This document shows, in pieces, positions 7,440 to 14,772 of a stretch of 64,000 nucleotides of DNA. Where the stretch lies: NCBI GenBank assembly GCA_900109435.1, contig FNZT01000013.1, forward strand, positions 62,001 to 126,000. Reading direction: 5' to 3'. The notes under the pieces are model-generated. The model saw nothing but the letters and a program-made list of their open reading frames with translations, made no database searches and was not told the origin of the DNA. Position numbers and translations under genes: made by a program. How positions within the stretch are numbered: position 1 is the first letter of the stretch; every line of letters starts with the position of its first letter. Source of the stretch: Ruminococcus sp. YRD2003. Lineage in GTDB: Bacteria > Bacillota > Clostridia > Oscillospirales > Ruminococcaceae.

Positions 7440-8762
7440 TTATCCGATCATGATCTCATTCTTTGTATCCTCGACCTCAAACTCGCCTGCGCTCTTGCCG
7501 TCGATACTTACCGACACCTTATCGCCCGTGCTCAGATCGGGGAGGAACATTACTGCCGACTTGAACTCCTTATGCGGAGTGAGCGTACCGACTTCCTTGC
7601 CGTTGACGAAGAAGGTCAGCTCGCTGTCAGCCGCACCGCCGTTCTTGAAACCGAAGCCGACATACGGAGCAGCCGAATGCATGGGCTCGGTGAACTTATT
7701 GCCCGCTGCGAAAACAGTACCGCCTGTGTAATTGAATACGGAAGCGTAAATGGAGTGCTTCTCCTCCTTTGTGCCGCCCGAGATGTGCATAGTACCGCCG
7801 TTTATGTTGATAGAGCCCGCAGCGTCGTCGCCGCCCTTGGCTTTGATACCGTTCGTGCCGCCGAAGATAGTCACATCGCCGTCGTTTACCGTTATGTCGT
7901 CGTTCGCGATTATGCCCGACTTGCGCGCATCAATGACATATGTACCGCTCTCGATGATGACGTCGTCATCGCTGCTTATTCCGTGGGAGGCGGTAGCAGT
8001 AACGAACAGCTTACCGTTGCCCTTTAGTCTGACGGTATCATTTGAGAATATTACACCGGTCTCGCTGACGCCTTTTTTGGGGATATCGCTGCTGACGTAG
8101 TTTACGGAGCCGTCCTTGGGCTTGATAGTACATTTCTTAGCCTCTCTGATGTAGATCGCGGGGAGCGAGCTGTTGGAGATATCCACGCCGTTGAGAACTA
8201 CCGTGACCTTGTCCTCGGAAGCGCCCGTATCGACGATTATCTGTCCGTTTTTGACCGAGCCCGTGAAGATGTAGTCGCCGCCCGCACTGATAGTTACTGT
8301 CGCGCCGTCGACGGTGACATTTTCGCCTGTCACCTGCGGAGTGCTGCCGAGCGTTATCTCAGCCGTGTACTCCTTCACTTCTTCTCCCGCGGAGGTAGTT
8401 TCCTGCGTGGATGAGCCGCCCGAAGCCGCCTTTGTTGTCGCGGCAGAGCTGCCCGAGTTTCCGCCCGCCGCGCTTCCCGTGCTCTTTGCACCGTTCACGG
8501 TCGTGCCTGCTGTCTTGGTAGTTGCCGCGGTAGTCTTAGTGGACTTAGCGTCTGTCGTTTTGGCAGTAGTCTTGTCCGAATTTTTCGAGGTCGTGGCAGT
8601 CCCTGTGCCCATGGTCGTACCCGAAACCTCGGCAGAGGCGTCGGTCGTCACCGCGGCAGTGGTATCGGCGGAGTTCTCGCCGTCGGAGTCACTTCCGCAC
8701 GAAACAGCCGAAGTCATCATAGTCAATACAGCCGCGATAGCGGCGAGCTTTCTGTAATTCAT
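7440..8762 (-). CDS. Cthe_2159-like beta-helix lipoprotein (carbohydrate-binding domain)
   Basis: A 440-residue surface lipoprotein. A signal peptide ends in a lipobox with Cys22 (TSAVSC). Residues about 25-125 are a Thr/Ser/Ala-rich linker. From about 130 onward, repeated short strands with turns (GGDYIFTGSVKNGQI, VVLNGVDISNSS, SHGISSDDDVIIESG, NGIKAKGGDDAAGSI) match the calcium-dependent right-handed beta-helix first described for Clostridium thermocellum Cthe_2159, which binds polygalacturonate and cellulose. It follows the DUF4956 and VTC genes and ends at a strong terminator. Such trios commonly co-occur with CotH genes; one lies at 45105. The ligand is unknown. Confidence 0.85.
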   Translation of the reverse strand: MNYRKLAAIAAVLTMMTSAVSCGSDSDGENSADTTAAVTTDASAEVSGTTMGTGTATTSKNSDKTTAKTTDAKSTKTTAATTKTAGTTVNGAKSTGSAAGGNSGSSAATTKAASGGSSTQETTSAGEEVKEYTAEITLGSTPQVTGENVTVDGATVTISAGGDYIFTGSVKNGQIIVDTGASEDKVTVVLNGVDISNSSLPAIYIREAKKCTIKPKDGSVNYVSSDIPKKGVSETGVIFSNDTVRLKGNGKLFVTATASHGISSDDDVIIESGTYVIDARKSGIIANDDITVNDGDVTIFGGTNGIKAKGGDDAAGSININGGTMHISGGTKEEKHSIYASVFNYTGGTVFAAGNKFTEPMHSAAPYVGFGFKNGGAADSELTFFVNGKEVGTLTPHKEFKSAVMFLPDLSTGDKVSVSIDGKSAGEFEVEDTKNEIMIG

Positions 8763-8795
8763 TGCAATTCTCCTCTATATGCGTATTTATGGAAA

Positions 8796-8818
8796 TTGTC
8801 AGACTTTTAGTCTGACAA
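8796..8818. other. Perfect hairpin between DUF4956 and lipoprotein genes
   Basis: Ten-bp perfect arms TTGTCAGACT/AGTCTGACAA (8796-8805, 8809-8818) with a 3-base loop, in the 98-bp gap inside the operon. The minus-strand 3' side has only three Us, so it is a weak terminator or an RNA-stability hairpin that could lower or uncouple lipoprotein expression. Confidence 0.6.
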
Positions 8819-8860
8819 GCTCCACTATAATTTTTATTTAGGGGGGACAGAAATAATATT

Positions 8861-9607
8861 TCAGTTCTCGTATATCTTGTCGTCGTATCTGAAGAATACG
8901 AGGTTGATGGTCATATTTCCGTTGAGAGCACGCAGCTCGTCGATGAATTTTTTCTGGTCGATGTCATCGTTGACGTCAACAGAGTAGATGAGCTCGAACA
9001 GAGTACCGAAGTTGGTAGTCTTGACTCTTCTGAGCTTGTGATAGGTCGTGTACTTGCTGAGTACGGGTTCAAAAACGCCCTGATAGTCGAGGTTTTCTGG
9101 AATAGTTATCTTTAGTGTCATATGCTTTGACTTGCAGGTGCCGAAGCCTATCTCGCTGAGTGCGAACATCACGATACCGAGTACGATGAAGAATACGACC
9201 GCGAAGCCGATATAGCCGATACCGCACGCAACGCCCGTAGCCATTGCGTAGAAGATGTAGGCGATGTCTTTTGGGTCGCCCGCGACGCTTCGGAATCGGA
9301 CGAGAGTGAATGCACCCGCGAGCGTAAGAGCGCCCGCCGTGGAATTGATGAGTATGAGTATCAGCGCGATTATCGGAGGGAGCATGATAATAGTCGTTAC
9401 ATAGCTCTGCGAGTAGCCCTCCTTGCGGTGAGTTGCGATATAGATGAGGCTGATGAGGAACCCGAGCACAAGAGCCGCTCCCACACATACGAAGAACTGA
9501 CCCGCACCGACCGAGGTGTCGGAAGCTCCGTTTGTGAAGATGGAATCATCCTCAAGGTCATTGATAATATTGCCGAATAGGTTTAATGCCGTAAGCATTT
9601 CAAACAC
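8861..9607 (-). CDS. DUF4956 family membrane protein
   Basis: A 248-residue integral membrane protein. Hydrophobic segments lie at about 37-57, 72-92 and 120-150; a conserved block between them reads ALTLAGAFTLVRFRSVAGDPKDIAY. A soluble C-terminal domain (about 165-248) ends FFRYDDKIYEN. DUF4956 genes are typically paired with VTC-domain genes, as here: the start overlaps the VTC gene by 8 bp. Function is unknown; transport or polymer export with the VTC protein is a common guess. Confidence 0.9.
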   Translation of the reverse strand: MFEMLTALNLFGNIINDLEDDSIFTNGASDTSVGAGQFFVCVGAALVLGFLISLIYIATHRKEGYSQSYVTTIIMLPPIIALILILINSTAGALTLAGAFTLVRFRSVAGDPKDIAYIFYAMATGVACGIGYIGFAVVFFIVLGIVMFALSEIGFGTCKSKHMTLKITIPENLDYQGVFEPVLSKYTTYHKLRRVKTTNFGTLFELIYSVDVNDDIDQKKFIDELRALNGNMTINLVFFRYDDKIYEN

Positions 9608-10391
9608 TCCTGTTCATTAAGATATTGTTCTTTACCACGGAAATGCCCGCGATGTAGACCTGCTGACCCGCAGAAGCCTGTTCCTTCACGAAGTTGGTAT
9701 ACGCCTTGCCGTACTTCGAGAAGCTTGTCTTGTAGATGCCGAGCTCCGAGAGCTTGCGGACGAGCCAGTCGGGCATCGAATCGCCGACCTTTACCTCCAT
9801 CAGGCGCTGGTCTGGACGTATTATCTGATTTCCGTAGCTTGCATAGTCGAGCCCGAGGTCATATCGGCGCTCGGTTATCTTCCTGTCGAAGGTAAGGCGG
9901 AAGTCTTTGTTCTCCTTGCCGAAGAAAGCCTCGCGCTGGTAGCTGATATACTGCTTGGGCTGTATTGGATAGTGGTCGAGGAGGGCGTCCAGCTCAGCGA
10001 ACACCTGCCCCGTGATATACTTTTTAGCCGCAGGCTTTTTGCGGGTCGCGAGGTACTCGGCGCTCTCCGCGAGAGTCATCGAGACGCGTCTTTTTGTAAC
10101 GATGCCGCCTATCTTCTTCTTTATCTCGAGGAAAACGAGTGAATCCTCGGACGCAGGCGAAAAGTAGCTGCGCAGCCTTAATTTTTCCTTATAATACGGT
10201 TTTGAGAGGGATTCGCGGATGAGAAAGTCGTCGGGAGTATCGTAGTATATGTTATATATGCCGTATTCCTTGCCGCCTACGCAATACTTATCGGGCTCCA
10301 TATACTTATGTATCTCCTCGGCGAGCGCATCGTACTGCTCCATATCGAGCAGGAACTTTATCTCTTTTCTTGCAAAGGTATTTATAGCCAT
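9600..10391 (-). CDS. VTC-domain protein (polyphosphate polymerase-like)
   Basis: A 263-residue cytosolic protein of the VTC/CYTH tunnel-fold superfamily. It starts MAINTFARKEIKFLLD, the usual RxEIKF block, and has NIYYDT, EKLRLRSY, VFLEIKKK (basic and acidic tunnel residues) and MEVKVGDSMPDWL. In yeast Vtc4 this fold makes polyphosphate; the bacterial substrate in the DUF4956/CotH context is not established. The start lacks an adjacent ribosome site: the nearest AAAGGAG (10452-10458) is about 60 bases upstream, separated by the hairpin 10404-10440. First gene of its operon. Confidence 0.88.
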   Translation of the reverse strand: MAINTFARKEIKFLLDMEQYDALAEEIHKYMEPDKYCVGGKEYGIYNIYYDTPDDFLIRESLSKPYYKEKLRLRSYFSPASEDSLVFLEIKKKIGGIVTKRRVSMTLAESAEYLATRKKPAAKKYITGQVFAELDALLDHYPIQPKQYISYQREAFFGKENKDFRLTFDRKITERRYDLGLDYASYGNQIIRPDQRLMEVKVGDSMPDWLVRKLSELGIYKTSFSKYGKAYTNFVKEQASAGQQVYIAGISVVKNNILMNRSV

Positions 10392-10403
10392 ACGCTTGTG
10401 AAC

Positions 10404-10440
10404 GCGGCAGCCCGTTAGTACCTGACATCATCCCTGCCGC
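10404..10440 (-). promoter_or_regulatory. Leader hairpin between ribosome site and VTC start
   Basis: Seven-bp perfect arms GCGGCAG/CTGCCGC (10404-10410, 10434-10440) lie between an AAAGGAG (10452-10458) and the ATG at 10391. The hairpin may bring the ribosome site close to the start, or it may be a regulatory leader. No known riboswitch core was recognised. Confidence 0.45.
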
Positions 10441-10475
10441 TCCACGCTCAACTCCTTTCGTGATTTTCTGTTTAC

Positions 10476-10508
10476 ATTATATCTGTCCAGTCTTAAAATA
10501 GTCTTAAA
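10476..10508 (-). promoter_or_regulatory. Activator-type promoter of VTC operon with direct repeats
   Basis: Minus strand: -10 TATAAT (10476-10481) with no recognisable -35. In its place are two direct copies of TTTAAGACT (10489-10497 and 10500-10508) spaced one helical turn (11 bp) apart. That geometry is typical of OmpR/PhoB-type response regulator boxes replacing the -35. Confidence 0.55.
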
Positions 10509-10569
10509 GTATTACCACAGAATTAGTAAACTGTCTGTATTTTTTGTGAAAGATTTGTGGAATCTTCTC

Positions 10570-11679
10570 TCAGTCGCCGAAAGGAGCCGACCTTCTCACA
10601 AGAAGCTTTCTCATCTGCACGAGGTCGAAGGTATCGAGCACACCGTCTCTGACGAGGTCGTAGTCCTTCAGGCGCTCGGCATAGGACTCCGCGGTCTGCT
10701 TGTCGCCGAGCAGATATCGGCTGAACGTCACGAGGTCGTTCACCATGATGTCCGTATTCTCGGGCAGGGCTGACGTCGAAGCTGTCTCGGTCGTGACCGC
10801 AGAAGTCTCCGCAGAAACAGCCTCACCGCTGAGGTAGCTGTCGAGCAGCTCGGTCCAGTAGTCTCCTATAGCTTTGTAGCCGTCGTTGTTCGGGTGAACA
10901 CCGTCGAAGAGGAGCTCCGCTTTATTGTCGTCGGTTATCGTACTTCCCGCATAGCAGACGGCGATGTTGCTGTGCTCGCTTTTCATCTCGGAGCACAGAG
11001 CGGCTACTGCTTCATTGTAATCCTTGACAGCCTTGCCGACGCTGACCTCAACTGTCGCATCGTCATACTGAGTCTGCCAGTCTGCGGAGTGGCGGTAGTT
11101 GCCGAACCAGTCGCGCACACCCTCGCGGTTAGGCGAAGCGGCGGGAATGGTGCTGACGAATAGCGCCGAATCTTCGGGGATATTCGCCAGAATGAAGTCT
11201 ATGAGCTCTCTGAGGTCGTTCACGCTCTCATTCAAATCATGGTTATCTATTATATTATTGGTACCTATCTGAAGTGTCACGATATCGGGCTGTTTTTCCT
11301 GAAGGCACTTGGTCTGCTGAAGCGTTTCGAGTATGCCGCTGCGTCCTGGATAAGCCTTTACCGCATAGCCGCTGTAGCCCGTATTCTCGTTGTCATACTC
11401 GAAGCTCTCGCCTGTTGCCGCGTCGGTATAGGTGGGAGTATAGCCGCCGTCCTTACTGCCGACCATGTCTATCTTGTAGCCCTTCTCAGTCAGCCCGTGG
11501 TAGATGAACTTGCGGTAAGAGCCCGAATATTCGGGCACATAGCCGTCCGTGATGGAGTCGCCTATGCACATTATTTTAATGGTGTCCGACTCATCGGCGA
11601 AGCTCTCGGCAGGCGCGGAGAGAAGTGTCAGGCTTGCCGTGAGAACTGCCGCTGAGATCAGCGGGATAAGCTTTCTCAT
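10570..11679 (-). CDS. Secreted SGNH/CE3-like carbohydrate esterase with dockerin
   Basis: A 369-residue secreted enzyme. A signal peptide (about 1-27, ending PAESFA) is followed by an SGNH hydrolase domain of the CE3 acetyl-xylan-esterase type: IMCIGDSITDGY with nucleophile Ser42, QIGTNNI (block III Asn) and FDGVHPNNDGY with the Asp-x-x-His pair. After a Thr/Ser/Ala linker, a dockerin (about 310-365) ends DTFDLVQMRKLLVRR; its first calcium loop is degenerate. It probably removes acetyl groups from hemicellulose and docks on a cellulosome scaffold. The start MRKLIPLIS is set by AAAGGAG; a further upstream start would lack a site. Confidence 0.85.
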   Translation of the reverse strand: MRKLIPLISAAVLTASLTLLSAPAESFADESDTIKIMCIGDSITDGYVPEYSGSYRKFIYHGLTEKGYKIDMVGSKDGGYTPTYTDAATGESFEYDNENTGYSGYAVKAYPGRSGILETLQQTKCLQEKQPDIVTLQIGTNNIIDNHDLNESVNDLRELIDFILANIPEDSALFVSTIPAASPNREGVRDWFGNYRHSADWQTQYDDATVEVSVGKAVKDYNEAVAALCSEMKSEHSNIAVCYAGSTITDDNKAELLFDGVHPNNDGYKAIGDYWTELLDSYLSGEAVSAETSAVTTETASTSALPENTDIMVNDLVTFSRYLLGDKQTAESYAERLKDYDLVRDGVLDTFDLVQMRKLLVRRSAPFGD

Positions 11680-11784
11680 ATATTGCGCTCCTTTCGGGAG
11701 TAAGCGGAAAAGCGTCGGAAAAGACACGGTCCGAGCACAAAGAGGCTAAAATGTGTATATAAAAGTGTCATTTTCATCTCACTT

Positions 11785-11813
11785 ATAATATCACAATCCG
11801 ACAGAAATGTCAA
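11785..11813 (-). promoter_or_regulatory. Promoter of dockerin esterase
   Basis: Minus strand: TTGACA (11808-11813), 17-bp spacer, TATTAT (11785-11790). It implies a leader of about 100 nt before the start at 11679. Confidence 0.8.
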
Positions 11814-11843
11814 TTAAATGAAGCAGTATTAGTTGAATTTAAG

Positions 11844-11872
11844 CAAAAAAGAGTCTCCCGCAGGAAGACTCC
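11844..11872 (-). terminator. Intrinsic terminator of orphan RNA 2
   Basis: Minus strand: GAGTCT/AGACTC stem (11851-11856 with 11866-11871, extended by CCCGC/GCAGG pairing) followed by TTTTTTGC. No protein gene lies upstream of it on this strand. Confidence 0.88.
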
Positions 11873-12041
11873 GCAATATTTGGTTATCATCAGCCGTCCG
11901 AACTGTTGGTCCTGCTGTTTATCAGCGTGTACAGACAGGGCAGGGGAGCACTGTTCGGACCGCTGCTGCCGCTGCCGACCCGCACCTCCGCTGTAGAGAA
12001 CGTGCCTTTTCCGTATCGGCGAAACGGCAGCTTAACTCTGT
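11845..12041 (-). ncRNA. Orphan structured RNA 2, about 197 nt
   Basis: A stand-alone RNA gene with its own promoter (12048-12076) and intrinsic terminator. Stems visible by eye: 11896-11903 with 11953-11960 (perfect 8 bp, extended to 12 bp around one G-G mismatch); 12025-12031 with 11971-11977 (perfect 7 bp); and the extreme 5' end 12038-12043 with 11929-11934 (perfect 6 bp). Inside the second stem are a CCG-AUA-CGG hairpin and a GCAC/GUGC hairpin. The 5' end cannot close on the 3' end, so it is not 6S-like. I do not recognise the family with confidence; raiA-motif and other clostridial RNAs should be tested. Confidence 0.8.
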
Positions 12042-12047
12042 ACTTGC

Positions 12048-12076
12048 AGTATAATTGTTTGCGAAAAAATTAACAA
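12048..12076 (-). promoter_or_regulatory. Promoter of orphan RNA 2
   Basis: Minus strand: -35 TTGTTA (12071-12076), 17-bp spacer, -10 TATACT (12048-12053). The predicted start is at about 12041, at the beginning of the first stem. Confidence 0.78.
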
Positions 12077-12242
12077 AATGTGCGCGGAGCGTTAGGCGAA
12101 AGCAGGACCATATTGCGCGGTTAGATGGTCGTTGCGGATGCACGGCGGGGACTTTTTATGCGGCTTTGATCCGAGTCTCTGATACAAATTGTATATTCTT
12201 TTCCGCCGCGAGTTACGGCAGGAAATATCGTCAGCTCAGCTC

Positions 12243-12288
12243 TTGCTATTTCGACAGATCTATGCTATAATGTATGCAAAGCACGCAT
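12243..12288 (+). promoter_or_regulatory. Promoter of zinc-ribbon protein with shared operator-like sequence
   Basis: -35 TTGCTA (12243-12248), 17-bp spacer, -10 TATAAT (12266-12271). From the -10 onward the sequence ATAATGTATGCAAAGCA (12267-12283) is identical to the two-component-system promoter at 53566-53582, where it forms a perfect inverted repeat. Here the right arm is degenerate (GCACGCAT instead of GCATACAT). Confidence 0.7.
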
Positions 12289-12315
12289 CCAAAATGGTAT
12301 AGGAGGAACAGCCGA

Positions 12316-13236
12316 ATGAAAGACGAGCTTATCGCTTCCCTTCTGGGAACAGCTATGGGTACAGCAAACAACGTTGTAAATAAAGTTGCCGAGGACCACC
12401 GACGCACCCTCGAAAAAGAGGAGGCTATCGCCCGCGAGCAGGAGCAGACCAAGCGCGCCATAGCGCAGGAGGAGGAGCGTACCCGCCGCGAATTCGTGGA
12501 AAAGGGGCTCGATAAGAGGCATCGCGAGGAGATAAAGGAACTTCAGGCAAAGCGCGATGCTACGCCGATAGATACGGTATGCGAGAGCTGTACGGGTACT
12601 ATGGAGATAGACAGACACAAGGGAATGATGTCTTGTCCCTACTGCGGACACACGGAAGTGCTCCCGCCTGTTCACTGCTATGACCCGCTTCTTGACGATA
12701 ATGACATCATGGACTTAAAGCCCAAGACACAGCCTGTGATCGAGCCCGCAGCTCCGAAACATACGCCTGCGAGCGATCTGAAACAGAACACCACACAGAG
12801 CGGCGTCACGGTGGAAAAGCTCAACGTCAGACCGAACAAGTCGTTCAGCTCGGAGGCTATGGCGTCGAATATTTCGGGCGTTACGAGGCTTGCAACGGCA
12901 GCTGATAAAGCGGCAGCAGATGAAGTGCCGCTGCTGAATAAGGTCGTGAATACGGCAAAACTTATCGACACCAAGCCTGTTGAAGGCTTCGTCAAGCACG
13001 AGACCCGCGGACTTGTGATCTCGATAATCTCTATTATATGCGGCATTGTGGGGATCCTTACCTGCGGTGTGCTCGTAGTTCCCGAAATTCTGGGCGTTAT
13101 TCTGTCGCTGATACCTATTGTCGGCGGCAAGGCGAAGTTCGGCAAGCTCAGCAAAACTCTTGCAACGATAGGTCTTGTGGCAAGTCTGTCGGCAGGTGCG
13201 CTCGTGTTGATGTCGGTGTTTATTCTCAAAAAATAA
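12316..13236 (+). CDS. Zinc-ribbon, coiled-coil membrane protein of unknown function
   Basis: A 306-residue protein I do not recognise. Residues 1-20 are apolar (MKDELIASLLGTAMG), 25-85 are a charged Glu/Arg coiled coil, and 94-120 hold a CxxC...CxxC zinc ribbon (CESC, CPYC). A Pro/Thr/Ser linker follows, then two transmembrane helices at about 232-265 and 275-300, ending FILKK. The ATG at 12316 has AGGAGG 9 bases upstream. It is monocistronic, with the promoter at 12243-12271 and a long inverted repeat downstream as terminator. A membrane-tethered sensor or adaptor is possible. Confidence 0.75.
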   Translation: MKDELIASLLGTAMGTANNVVNKVAEDHRRTLEKEEAIAREQEQTKRAIAQEEERTRREFVEKGLDKRHREEIKELQAKRDATPIDTVCESCTGTMEIDRHKGMMSCPYCGHTEVLPPVHCYDPLLDDNDIMDLKPKTQPVIEPAAPKHTPASDLKQNTTQSGVTVEKLNVRPNKSFSSEAMASNISGVTRLATAADKAAADEVPLLNKVVNTAKLIDTKPVEGFVKHETRGLVISIISIICGIVGILTCGVLVVPEILGVILSLIPIVGGKAKFGKLSKTLATIGLVASLSAGALVLMSVFILKK

Positions 13237-13242
13237 AGCAGG

Positions 13243-13314
13243 CTCCCGAGTTAAGGCGACACGTACAAAGACCGTCTGACGGCTTTGACGATGCTGCCTT
13301 AACTCGGGAGTTTT
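13243..13314. repeat. Short TTAAGGC inverted-repeat element acting as terminator
   Basis: Perfect 15-bp arms CTCCCGAGTTAAGGC (13243-13257) and GCCTTAACTCGGGAG (13296-13310) enclose 38 bp, and TTTT follows. The inner ends resemble those of the larger element at 13508-13687 (TTAAGGC, ACAAAG). It follows the 12316 gene stop by 6 bp and probably terminates it. Confidence 0.75.
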
Positions 13315-13317
13315 AAT

Positions 13318-13333
13318 TGTTCCACGTGGAACA
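13318..13333. other. parS-like centromere site
   Basis: The perfect 16-bp palindrome TGTTCCACGTGGAACA belongs to the conserved ParB-binding parS family (Bacillus consensus TGTTNCACGTGAAACA; GTTCCACGTGGAAC variants occur in other phyla). It lies in a non-coding stretch. Two half-site-like GTGAAACA words follow at 13360 and 13382. The nearby pth-mfd pair is origin-proximal in Bacillus, which agrees with a parS location. Confidence 0.75.
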
Positions 13334-13507
13334 TATGTTTCTGTGTGGCGTTTGTACTTGTGAAACACTGTTCTCGATTCTGTGAAACAGCTCGGAGCAC
13401 GGCTCAACTCTCAGGTGAAAGCCATGCTTCGCTATGCTATTGGTTTAAACTGTGAAAGAACGAGTGGAACAAGTGTCTTGCAAATGCGCAGCATTTAAGC
13501 GTTTCAC
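13334..13507. other. Non-coding stretch between parS and MITE-like element
   Basis: About 170 bp without a credible gene. It holds the two GTGAAACA half-site words noted with parS and nothing else I can support. Confidence 0.5.
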
Positions 13508-13687
13508 TTAAGGCAACACCGCACAAAGCCCGCCTGAAGGCTTTGTACTGGATATGCTTGCATATTTTCCGTCATCTTGCACAGAAATTCCTTGACATAC
13601 GTCAGTATGCCTGCGGAATTTCTATACAATCTGACGAAAAATCTGTCGGCGCATCTCCAGCACAAGCTTTGTACGGTATTGCCTTAA
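13508..13687. mobile_element. MITE-like element, 180 bp
   Basis: Twenty-two-bp terminal inverted repeats (13508-13529 and 13666-13687, two mismatches), outer ends TTAAGGCAA and complement, enclose about 136 bp of non-coding DNA. No transposase is present. The size, TIRs and a related short element 200 bp away support a non-autonomous miniature transposable element. The termini begin TTAA; a target duplication cannot be told apart from the TIR. Confidence 0.7.
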
Positions 13688-13740
13688 CGAAAAAGCGGGT
13701 CACCGAGCCGTAAACTTACGTTACGTTCCCTGTGACCCGC
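13688..13740 (-). terminator. Terminator of lipoprotein gene 13778-14752
   Basis: Minus strand: nine-bp arms GCGGGTCAC/GTGACCCGC (13695-13703, 13732-13740), then TTTTTCG. The U-tract abuts the MITE end. Confidence 0.8.
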
Positions 13741-13777
13741 GGATCTGTCCGAAGGTGCTTCCTTCGGTGTTTACCTT

Positions 13778-14752
13778 TTAGCGCAGATCTGCTGCCATGC
13801 TCGAAGCCTCGGCTATTGCTTCCTCAGCCTTGGAATTTGCCTCTGCGATCGCTGCCTCTGCTGCTGCGATCCCGTCATCGACTGCTTTATCTACAGCTGC
13901 TTCCTTTTCCGAAGATAACGTCGCGTCAGCTTTTGACTCAGCCTCGGCAGCAGCTCCATCTGCCGCAGCAGGAGCTTCGCCAGCCGTCTTCTCTATCGGG
14001 AGAGAATTGCCCTCCTCATCGTAGAATACGATGTTGTCGATGTACATATTGCCTTCGTTCTGAGCTCCCCACCTCATTATGAGGAACACAGCTTCGTCCA
14101 TAGCCTCGTCCCAGCACTGTCCGCCTGCTGCGAGCACGAATTTGAACTCAGCATGGGCTGCTCCCGACATATCGAAGTAGTATTCACCGCCGCTCCATTC
14201 ACCGAACTGGTACCACTTGTCGCCTGCGACGTTTGCACCGCCGCCGCCGCCTATCCAGCCAGGAGCCTTGAGCTTTTCGCCGTCCTCATTTTCGTAGTCG
14301 GAGGCTGTAGCGTCTGCGTAAACGTCGAACTCGATCGAGCGCACTTTTGCTACGTTCTCGTGACTGAGAAGCTTTACCGCGTCTATCTGGATCTTCTGGA
14401 CTGTACCGTTTGCGAAATTCTTTCCGTCATCGGTGAAGCGGAGCATCTTGTTGCCCTCGACCTCTACGACCTCCAGAGTTCCCTGTGCTGAGTCGTCATC
14501 GCCTGTCTTGGGAGAGGCAAACGAGAAGTCGCCGTCGTCAAAGGTGATAGTGTTGGGGTCGGTCGCCTCAACGGGCTTGGGAGGCTCGGGGGGAGCCTCG
14601 GTAGTTGCCTCTGTGGCAGCTACTGTGGAGGGTTCGGTCGAAGCTGTCGTAGTTTCCGAGCTCTCGGATGACGAGCCCTTGTCTCCGCAGCCTGCGGCAG
14701 CTGCAGCAAGAGTGAGAGTCAGTGCGCTCGCAAGTATTCTTTTGTATTCCAT
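13778..14752 (-). CDS. Lipoprotein with predicted beta-sandwich (carbohydrate-binding-like) domain
   Basis: A 324-residue secreted lipoprotein: lipobox AAAAGC with Cys22, Ser/Thr/Glu/Pro-rich linker to about 65, then a jelly-roll-like domain (ITFDDGDFSF, MLRFTDDG, SIEFDVYADATA, YFDMSGAAHAEFKFVLAAGG, MYIDNIVFYDEEG) resembling family-11-like carbohydrate-binding modules. Residues about 255-324 are an Ala/Glu/Ser-rich low-complexity helix. No catalytic motif was seen. It lies 72 bp downstream of the wall-anchored protein gene, same strand, with a hairpin in the gap. Confidence 0.65.
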   Translation of the reverse strand: MEYKRILASALTLTLAAAAAGCGDKGSSSESSETTTASTEPSTVAATEATTEAPPEPPKPVEATDPNTITFDDGDFSFASPKTGDDDSAQGTLEVVEVEGNKMLRFTDDGKNFANGTVQKIQIDAVKLLSHENVAKVRSIEFDVYADATASDYENEDGEKLKAPGWIGGGGGANVAGDKWYQFGEWSGGEYYFDMSGAAHAEFKFVLAAGGQCWDEAMDEAVFLIMRWGAQNEGNMYIDNIVFYDEEGNSLPIEKTAGEAPAAADGAAAEAESKADATLSSEKEAAVDKAVDDGIAAAEAAIAEANSKAEEAIAEASSMAADLR

Positions 14753-14772
14753 ACTGATTATCTCCTTTCTAT

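Noticed and set aside
11845..12041. 6S RNA or SRP RNA identity for orphan RNA 2
   Set aside because: No long closing rod with a central bubble and no conserved SRP GGAAG-containing apical loop; the 5' end pairs internally.
11922..12143. Possible small protein on the minus strand over orphan RNA 2
   Set aside because: The frame crosses the RNA promoter, has no ribosome site, and the sequence is better explained by perfect RNA stems and a terminator.
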